64,000 bases of DNA from Novispirillum itersonii subsp. itersonii ATCC 12639. GTDB lineage: Bacteria > Pseudomonadota > Alphaproteobacteria > Rhodospirillales > Rhodospirillaceae. Under the pieces are notes generated by a model. That model was not told where the DNA came from, made no database searches, and saw only the letters and a program-made list of their open reading frames with translations. Within the stretch, counting starts at the first letter, position 1. Each line of letters begins with the position of its first letter. This document shows positions 58,781-64,000 of this stretch, one piece after another. The translations under genes were made by a program, and so were the position numbers. The stretch lies in assembly GCF_000381985.1 (NCBI RefSeq), contig NZ_KB907337.1, positions 199,697 through 263,696 of the forward strand, given 5' to 3'.

Positions 58781-60124
58781 GTGAGTAAGCGGGTCTCCTC
58801 CCCCCGGCCCTCCCGGCCCCAGAAAGAACCGTCAAAAGTCCGCCGTACCGCGGTGAAGCGTCCGCGGCCCCATGGCCGTGCCGCGGCCTCAGGTGGGGGG
58901 GATGATGGCGACGGACCGCCCCCCGGTCAGGGCCGTTTGTCAGGGCTGTTCCGCCGTGACAGGCCACTGCTGCTGATCGGGGTGGTTGCCGTGCTGGTGA
59001 TCGGCGGAATTCTGGTCGGATGGTCTCTGGGCCGTGGCAATGGGGGGCCGTCTGCCCAGACGCGCGGGCTGGATACGGCAGCGATGGATCGTCTGGTCGC
59101 GGAGACTGAGACCGCGCCACGGGCCGTTACCGGGCAGGTTCAGGCCCCCGATCCGGCTGTGGAGGGAGAAGATACCCCGGCTTATGAGGCTGATTACGGC
59201 CCGGCGGTGGTCACCCCCACACCGCTGGCGGCCCCGACGGCACTGGCCGGAGGAGTCCGTCTGACCGATCCGCTGGCCGCCGGGGGTGTCAGCGGGCAGA
59301 TCCCGGATGCGGCCGTCCCGCCTCCGGTGGCACCGGCTGCTGCTCCGCCTGTGGCTCCGGCCCAGACGCAGGCCCCGCAGCAGCACGCGGCAGTGATCCA
59401 GAAAGGCTGGAAAGATGCTGCCCTGCCGCCGCCCGCCGGGGCCGGAAAAAAGCCGATGATTGCCATCGTGATTGATGACATGGGGCTGGATAAAGGGCGG
59501 ACGGCCCGCATTTCGGCTTTGCCGGGGCCAATCACCACATCGTTTCTGACCTATGCCAGCGACCTGAAGAAGCAGGCCGCGGATGCCCGCCGTGCCGGGC
59601 ATGAACTGATGATGCATGTGCCGATGCAGCCGCAGGGCAATATCAATGCCGGGCCGGATGTGCTGCGGGTTGGTATGGACCCCGATGAGATCCACCGCCG
59701 GATGGTGGATTACCTTGGGCGTCTGGATGGCATCGTTGGCATCAACAACCACATGGGCAGCGCCTTTACGGAACATGCGGAAGGGCTGCGTCCGGTGATG
59801 CAGGTGCTGAAGGATCATAATCTGTTTTTCCTCGATTCAAAAACCTCCGGGCGCAGTGTCGGCAGCAAAACCGCTGCCGAGGCCGGAATCCCGACCATCG
59901 ACCGCAATGTGTTTCTGGATCACGAGGAAACGAACGCCTTTGTCACCCGCCAGCTGGCGGAAACGGAGGCCATCGCCCGTAAGCACGGGTATGCGGTGGC
60001 GATCGGCCACCCGAAGGACGTCACCATCCGGGGCCTGAGCCAATGGCTGCCGACGCTGTCGGAAAAAGGCTTCGTACTGGTGCCGTTGTCCACGTTGGTC
60101 CGGATGCGGTCCGGGGCCGGTTGA
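58781..60124 (+). CDS. Divergent polysaccharide deacetylase family protein (YibQ-like)
   Basis: This 447-aa protein has a basic, proline-rich cytoplasmic N-terminus (1-60), one membrane helix (about 62-83), a long Pro/Ala-rich periplasmic linker (about 84-225) and a divergent NodB-like deacetylase domain (about 228-445). That domain opens with IAIVIDDMGLDKGRTARIS and contains HELMMHVPMQPQGNI, GINNHMGSAFTEH and FFLDSKTSGRSVG. This family (DUF610/YibQ) often lies near cell-division or murein genes; activity has not been established from sequence. The start is GTG. Its place between cueR and the copper chaperone is unexpected. Confidence 0.87.
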   Translation: MSKRVSSPRPSRPQKEPSKVRRTAVKRPRPHGRAAASGGGDDGDGPPPGQGRLSGLFRRDRPLLLIGVVAVLVIGGILVGWSLGRGNGGPSAQTRGLDTAAMDRLVAETETAPRAVTGQVQAPDPAVEGEDTPAYEADYGPAVVTPTPLAAPTALAGGVRLTDPLAAGGVSGQIPDAAVPPPVAPAAAPPVAPAQTQAPQQHAAVIQKGWKDAALPPPAGAGKKPMIAIVIDDMGLDKGRTARISALPGPITTSFLTYASDLKKQAADARRAGHELMMHVPMQPQGNINAGPDVLRVGMDPDEIHRRMVDYLGRLDGIVGINNHMGSAFTEHAEGLRPVMQVLKDHNLFFLDSKTSGRSVGSKTAAEAGIPTIDRNVFLDHEETNAFVTRQLAETEAIARKHGYAVAIGHPKDVTIRGLSQWLPTLSEKGFVLVPLSTLVRMRSGAG

Positions 60125-60139
60125 TCAGGAGAAAACAGC

Positions 60140-60346
60140 ATGAGCAAGACATACAAGGTGGATGGCATGACCTGCGGCGGGTGCGCCGCGTCGGTGCAGA
60201 AGGCGATTGCCGGTGCGGTTCCGGGGGCGACGGTCAGCATCGATCTGCCGACCGCCCGGGTGACGGTGGATGCCGCAGCGCTTGACGATGCGGTGGTCCG
60301 TAAGGCGGTGGAAGATGCCGGCTTTGATTACGCCGGTACGGTGTAA
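60140..60346 (+). CDS. copZ: CopZ-like copper chaperone
   Basis: This 68-aa heavy-metal-associated domain has the Cu(I)-binding motif GMTCGGCAAS and a ferredoxin-like fold pattern ending AGFDYAGTV. It should carry Cu(I) to CopA or to CueR. A strong AGGAGA ribosome site precedes it, 15 nt after the YibQ-like gene, so it may be co-transcribed with it. The region around the stop codon is tandemly duplicated (about 16 nt). Confidence 0.9.
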   Translation: MSKTYKVDGMTCGGCAASVQKAIAGAVPGATVSIDLPTARVTVDAAALDDAVVRKAVEDAGFDYAGTV

Positions 60347-60369
60347 GAGAGGGTACGGTGTAAGATAGC

Positions 60370-60406
60370 AAAAGGGGCAGAGGCCGGTGACGGCTCTGCC
60401 CCTTTT
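60370..60406. terminator. Bidirectional terminator between copZ and benE
   Basis: A perfect 13-bp stem AAAAGGGGCAGAG / CTCTGCCCCTTTT has a partly paired 11-nt loop. The A and T ends serve both strands for these convergent genes. Confidence 0.88.
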
Positions 60407-60431
60407 CTGTTTCCCTTGTCGGGACAGTGAG

Positions 60432-61658
60432 TTAATCGGCAGAGGCTGCCTGTATGGCTTTGCGGCGGCGGAGGCCGCTCAGGGCCTGTCCGTTGAGGGC
60501 GAAATGGGCGGTCAGGCCGATGACCAGCCCCCAGAACGCCCCGCCGATTCCCAGCAGGCTGATATTGGCGGCGGACGCGAGAAACGTGATCAGCGCCGCT
60601 TCCCGACCGGCAGGGTCAGCCATTGCCCCGGCCAGACTGCCGCCGATGGTCCCCAGCAGGGCCAGACCGGCCAGCGTGGTGATAAAGGTGGCGGGAAAGG
60701 CCATGAAGACAGCCGCCAGCGTGACCCCGAACACCCCGACCAGAACATAGCAGGCCCCGGCGGCCAGTCCGGCGACCCAGCGTTTTGAGTGGTCTGGATG
60801 GGCCTCCCGCCCGGTGGCGATGGCGGCGGTGATGGCGGCAATGTTGAAGGCGTGGGACCCGAACGGTGCCATCAGCAGCGACCCCAGCCCGGTGACGGTG
60901 ACCACCGGATTGGCACTGGTGCGGAAGCCGTCATTCCGCAAGACCAGCATCCCCGGCATGTACTGGCCGGTCAGGGTAATCAGAAACAGCGGCAAAGCAA
61001 CGCTCAGGGCGGAATTCAGGGTAAAATCGGGTACGGTCAGGACCGGGGCGGCGGTGGCCAGGCGCAGGCCGGACAGATCAACCCGGTCCTGCATCAGCAG
61101 AAAAGCCAGCCCGAGGACCAGAATGCCCACCACCGCATAGCGGGCGGATATCCGCTTGAGGGTCACATAGGCGACAATCAGCAGACCGGCCAGCAGCGGA
61201 TCGACGGTGACCCCGCCAAAAGCCCCGATTCCGAACGGCAGCAGAATGCCCGCCAGAAGGCCGGAGGCGATGCCCGCCGGAATCAGCCGGATCACTTTCT
61301 CAAAATATCCTGACAGGCCGAGCAGGACAAACGCGGCGGCTGACAGCATGTAGGCCCCGACCGCCTCGGCGTAGGGGGTTGTGGCCAGCGTGGTGACAAG
61401 AAAGGCCGCTGCCGGGGTTGACCACGCGGTGATGATCGGCTCGCGGTAGCGCCAGCTCAGGAACAGACCGGTGAGGCCGACACCGATGGAGACGGACCAC
61501 ACCCACGATGCGGTCATCTCCGGGCTGAGGCCCGCGGCGCGGGCAGCCTGAAAGATCAGGATGAAGGTGCCGCCATAGTTGACGATCACAGAGATCATCC
61601 CGGCAATAACCGGGTTGGGCAGATCCCGCAGACGCAGGGGGGAGGAATGGGTCGACAT
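60432..61658 (-). CDS. benE: BenE-family benzoate/proton symporter
   Basis: This 408-aa inner membrane protein has about twelve helices and the BenE family segments (NPVIAGMISVIVNYGGTFILIFQAA, PIITAWSTPAAAFLV, GSHAFNIAAITAAIATG). BenE proteins import benzoate or related compounds with protons, but no aromatic catabolism gene is nearby. It is divergent from a MocR-type regulator with 106 bp between, which suggests that the regulator controls it and that the real substrate may be linked to the regulator's ligand. No good ribosome site is visible at the ATG. Confidence 0.88.
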   Translation of the reverse strand: MSTHSSPLRLRDLPNPVIAGMISVIVNYGGTFILIFQAARAAGLSPEMTASWVWSVSIGVGLTGLFLSWRYREPIITAWSTPAAAFLVTTLATTPYAEAVGAYMLSAAAFVLLGLSGYFEKVIRLIPAGIASGLLAGILLPFGIGAFGGVTVDPLLAGLLIVAYVTLKRISARYAVVGILVLGLAFLLMQDRVDLSGLRLATAAPVLTVPDFTLNSALSVALPLFLITLTGQYMPGMLVLRNDGFRTSANPVVTVTGLGSLLMAPFGSHAFNIAAITAAIATGREAHPDHSKRWVAGLAAGACYVLVGVFGVTLAAVFMAFPATFITTLAGLALLGTIGGSLAGAMADPAGREAALITFLASAANISLLGIGGAFWGLVIGLTAHFALNGQALSGLRRRKAIQAASAD

Positions 61659-61720
61659 GGTCGGGGGTGTCTCCGCATGGGGGTGTCACCGTGGATGCGG
61701 CTTGACATTTACCCGGCCAG

Positions 61721-61763
61721 TGGCCTGACTGATCCCGCCAATTTTTTCGATAGGATCAGACCA
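61721..61763. promoter_or_regulatory. Candidate MocR operator between benE and its regulator
   Basis: TGGCCTGACTGATCC (61721-61735) and the inverted TGGTCTGATCC (complement of 61753-61763) form two related arms. The inner CTGATCC / GGATCAG are perfect complements 17 bp apart. A TTGACA at 61702-61707 lies just upstream, and the second arm abuts the regulator start codon. Confidence 0.5.
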
Positions 61764-61764
61764 A

Positions 61765-63264
61765 TTGTTCAGGCATTCGCAGCTGGAAAGTGTCAAGTCA
61801 TGGCTGACGCATCCCGCATCGGCGGCACTGCCCCTGCACGCACGGATTCAGCGGGCGATCCGGCAGATGATTCTGGATGGGGCGATCGCGCCGGGCAGAC
61901 CGCTTCCGGCATCGCGGGCGCTGGCGGTCTCGCTCGGGGTTTCGCGCGATACGGTGGAGGCCGCCTATACCCAGCTGCATGCTGAAGGGTTTATCGAACG
62001 CCGCGTCGGCAGCGGCAGCTTTGTGGCTGACGGCTCGGGGTTTCCGGTCAGGCCCCGGCGGCAGTCTTCCGGCGCGATGGTCTCACCCCCGGCCCTCAGC
62101 CGGCGCGGGACGATGATGGCGATGGGGGGCGGTGTGCGTGAAGCGGCATCGCCGCACCCTTTCGCGCCGGGAATACCGGAGACGCGGACGTTTCCGCTGG
62201 CCCTGTGGGAGCGGTTGCAGCGGCAGGTGATGAAAGAGGCGGGAACCCGCGCCCTGCTGCATGGTGATCCGCAGGGGGTGGAGCCGCTGCGTCGCGCCAT
62301 CGCCGATTATGTCAATCTGGAACGGGGGGCGCGGGCCAGCCCTGATCAGGTGCTGGTGCTGACCTGTGCCCAGCAGGCAATGATGCTGTGTGCGACGGTT
62401 CTGCTGGATCCGGGGGAGCGGATCTATCTCGAGGATCCCGCCTATTACGGTGCCAGACGGGCATTTGAGGCTGCGGGGCTTGATTGCGTTCCGGTACCGG
62501 TTGACGGGCAGGGGATTACGGTCGCGCCGGTTCTGGATGATCCGCGCCCGGCCCGTGCCCTGTGCCTGACACCGTCCCATCAGTTCCCCACCGGGGCGAC
62601 GCTGGCGCTGGATCGCCGTCTGGCATTGATTGACTGGGCAGCCCGGCAGCAGGCGTGGATCATCGAGGATGATTACGACAGCGAATTTCATTATGCGGGC
62701 AGGCCGACGGCCTGTGTGCAGGGGCTGGATCCGCATGGACGGACCATCTACATCGGCACCTTCACCAAGTCGCTGTTTCCCGGCCTGCGGATCGGTTATG
62801 CGGTGCTGCCGCCGCACTTGGTGCAGCCGATGACGGCGGCCCGGACCCTGCTGGATGGCCATACCGCTCCGCTGGCCCAGCTGACGCTGGCCCGGTTTAT
62901 GGAAGGGGGCCATTTCGGGGCCCATGTCCGCAGTATGCGCAGCCTGTATGCACGGCGGCTGGATGTGCTGTCAGGGCTGGTACGCCGCCACCTGTCCGGC
63001 AGGCTGGAGGCGCACTGCCCCGCCGGTGGCCTGCAGATGGCCTGCGGCCTGACGGATGCCACGACGGAACAGGCGGCGGTTGAGGCCGCCCGCGCCGCCG
63101 GGGTCACTCTTCTCGGGCTGTCGGGGCTGTATGCCGACCGCAACAGCCCCGGTATATCCGGCTTTCTTCTCGGGTTTGCCGCCTATACCACCACGGAGAT
63201 GGAAGAGGCGGTCAAGGCGCTGGCCGGGGCGTTCGGCCGCCTGCGGGGCGCCGGTCACTCGTAA
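61765..63264 (+). CDS. MocR/PdxR-family GntR-aminotransferase regulator
   Basis: This 499-aa protein fuses a GntR-type winged helix (about 20-90, PLHARIQRAIRQMILDGAIAPG and SLGVSRDTVEAAYTQLHAEGFI) to a class I aminotransferase-like domain (about 130-495). The PLP lysine is in YIGTFTKSLFPGLRIGY, and EDDYDSEFHY supplies the aspartate. MocR regulators use PLP adducts as signals and often control a divergent gene plus themselves. The start appears to be TTG at 61765 after AGGAT; no earlier ATG gives the family N-terminus. Its 3' end overlaps the convergent acyl-CoA synthetase gene by 10 nt. Confidence 0.9.
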   Translation: MFRHSQLESVKSWLTHPASAALPLHARIQRAIRQMILDGAIAPGRPLPASRALAVSLGVSRDTVEAAYTQLHAEGFIERRVGSGSFVADGSGFPVRPRRQSSGAMVSPPALSRRGTMMAMGGGVREAASPHPFAPGIPETRTFPLALWERLQRQVMKEAGTRALLHGDPQGVEPLRRAIADYVNLERGARASPDQVLVLTCAQQAMMLCATVLLDPGERIYLEDPAYYGARRAFEAAGLDCVPVPVDGQGITVAPVLDDPRPARALCLTPSHQFPTGATLALDRRLALIDWAARQQAWIIEDDYDSEFHYAGRPTACVQGLDPHGRTIYIGTFTKSLFPGLRIGYAVLPPHLVQPMTAARTLLDGHTAPLAQLTLARFMEGGHFGAHVRSMRSLYARRLDVLSGLVRRHLSGRLEAHCPAGGLQMACGLTDATTEQAAVEAARAAGVTLLGLSGLYADRNSPGISGFLLGFAAYTTTEMEEAVKALAGAFGRLRGAGHS

Positions 63265-64000
63265 AGGGCATCCAGTGCCGTGGCGTAGTGCTGACGGATG
63301 ACATGACGGCGGATTTTCAGGGTTGGGGTCAGCATACCGTTGTCGGTGGTGAAGGCGGCCGGGGCCAGCACGAATTTGCGGACTTTCTCAATGTTGGACA
63401 GGTTGCGGTTAACCCGGCTGACGGCATCGCTGATGGCCGCCCGGAAGTCAGCGCGCGCAATCAGGGTTTCCTGCGGCATAAGGTCGAGCCCGTGGCGCGA
63501 CAGGAAGGTCTGGATGAAGTCCGGGTCCGGCACGATCAGGGCCAGCAGATGCGGGCGGCGGTCGCCATAGACCATGGCCTGAGCGATTTCCGGCTCCAGC
63601 GTCAGGAACCCCTCAACCCGCTGCGGTGAGACGTTATCCCCGCCGGAGTTGACGATGATATCCTTCTTGCGGTCGGTGATTTTCAGCCGCCCGAGGCTGT
63701 CGAGGGTGCCGATATCGCCGGTATGCAGCCAGCCTTCGGCATCAATGGCGGCGGCGGTGGCTTCTGGGTTGTTCCAGTAGCCTTTCATGACGGTTTCGCC
63801 CCGCACGCAGATTTCGCCGTCCTCTGCCAGTCTGACAGTCACACCGTACAGGGGCGGGCCGACCGTATCCATTTTGACCGAGGCGGGGACATTGACCGAA
63901 ATAACCGGCGAGGCTTCGGTCTGGCCGTAGCCCTGTAAAATCCGCACCCCCAGCGCGGTGAAAAAGTGGCCGACATCGGCGTTCAGCGGTGCCCCGCCGG
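63255..64000 (-). CDS. AMP-forming acyl-CoA synthetase, C-terminal part
   Basis: The frame is open to the window edge, so the 5' part is missing; about 248 residues are present. Recognisable adenylate-forming motifs are GGAPLN, RILQGYGQTEASP (A5-type), the hinge region LHTGDIGTLDSLGRLKITDRKKDIIV and the segment VNSGGDNVSPQRVEG. The sequence resembles long-chain fatty acyl-CoA synthetases (FadD15/FACL type), which activate fatty acids with ATP and CoA. It is convergent with the MocR-type gene, and the stop codons overlap by 10 nt. Confidence 0.88.
   Translation of the reverse strand, partial: GGAPLNADVGHFFTALGVRILQGYGQTEASPVISVNVPASVKMDTVGPPLYGVTVRLAEDGEICVRGETVMKGYWNNPEATAAAIDAEGWLHTGDIGTLDSLGRLKITDRKKDIIVNSGGDNVSPQRVEGFLTLEPEIAQAMVYGDRRPHLLALIVPDPDFIQTFLSRHGLDLMPQETLIARADFRAAISDAVSRVNRNLSNIEKVRKFVLAPAAFTTDNGMLTPTLKIRRHVIRQHYATALDALYE

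Overview
This is a 64 kb piece of a GC-rich alphaproteobacterial chromosome. The gene content and order fit the Rhodospirillales (Azospirillum/Magnetospirillum-like), but the species cannot be fixed from the sequence. The evidence is: a PopZ-type polar organiser gene placed between tolC and valS; a GTTC-N7-GTTC SOS box at lexA; the order trpG-trpD-trpC-moaC / lexA / comEC / gltX / gltA; a livHMGF operon with its own small membrane protein; and frequent GTG or TTG starts. Coding density is high. I see no phage, IS element, plasmid genes or CRISPR array, so most of the window looks like core chromosome.

Layout. 1-13.2 kb is a surface and signalling region: the end of a metallo-beta-lactamase-fold hydrolase; a leftward operon for a type I secretion ABC transporter, its HlyD adaptor and a PomA/PomB-like ion-driven stator pair; a divergent CHASE2 adenylate cyclase; a TolC-family outer membrane protein; and a large membrane GGDEF-EAL protein. 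13.2-20.6 kb holds an acyl-CoA-synthetase/GNAT fusion (Pat-like lysine acetyltransferase), a 2OG-Fe(II) oxygenase, an orphan Tat-exported solute-binding protein, lrgAB, glutaminase and an unknown membrane protein. 20.9-21.1 kb carries tRNA-Cys and tRNA-Asn with a visible promoter and terminator. 21.4-29.3 kb has a PCMT-family methyltransferase, tolC, popZ, valS, an unknown membrane/coiled-coil protein and a HAD phosphatase. 29.4-35 kb has ilvD, a GNAT acetyltransferase and uvrA. 35.2-40.7 kb is a complete branched-chain amino acid ABC transporter (livH, livM, livG, livF, a small membrane protein and the binding protein). 40.9-49.2 kb has ssb, gyrA, coaD, a periplasmic cyclophilin, tRNA-Lys, gltA and gltX. 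49.4-55.6 kb has comEC, lexA and the trpGDC-moaC operon. 55.8-60.3 kb is a copper-resistance block (copA, cueR and a copZ-like chaperone) interrupted by a YibQ-like deacetylase-fold protein. 60.4-64 kb has benE, a MocR/PdxR-type regulator and the C-terminal part of an acyl-CoA synthetase.

How genes work together. The secretion transporter, adaptor and outer membrane protein can form a complete type I exporter with no substrate gene in view; the stator pair, cAMP cyclase and c-di-GMP enzyme beside it suggest an energised or second-messenger-controlled surface function (inference). IlvD makes the branched-chain keto acids and the liv genes import branched-chain amino acids. CueR should activate copA through a clear operator, and CopZ should hand Cu(I) to CopA. 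LexA should repress itself through its SOS box.

No clearly new biological system was found. The most useful leads are non-coding: a 41-nt direct repeat with two hairpins between copA and cueR, a TetR-type operator on the tolC promoter, two abutting palindromes ahead of the Pat-like gene, paired palindromes in the gyrA leader, and overlapping alternative hairpins ahead of the GGDEF-EAL gene. All functional names rest on recognising motifs by eye; no database search was run.
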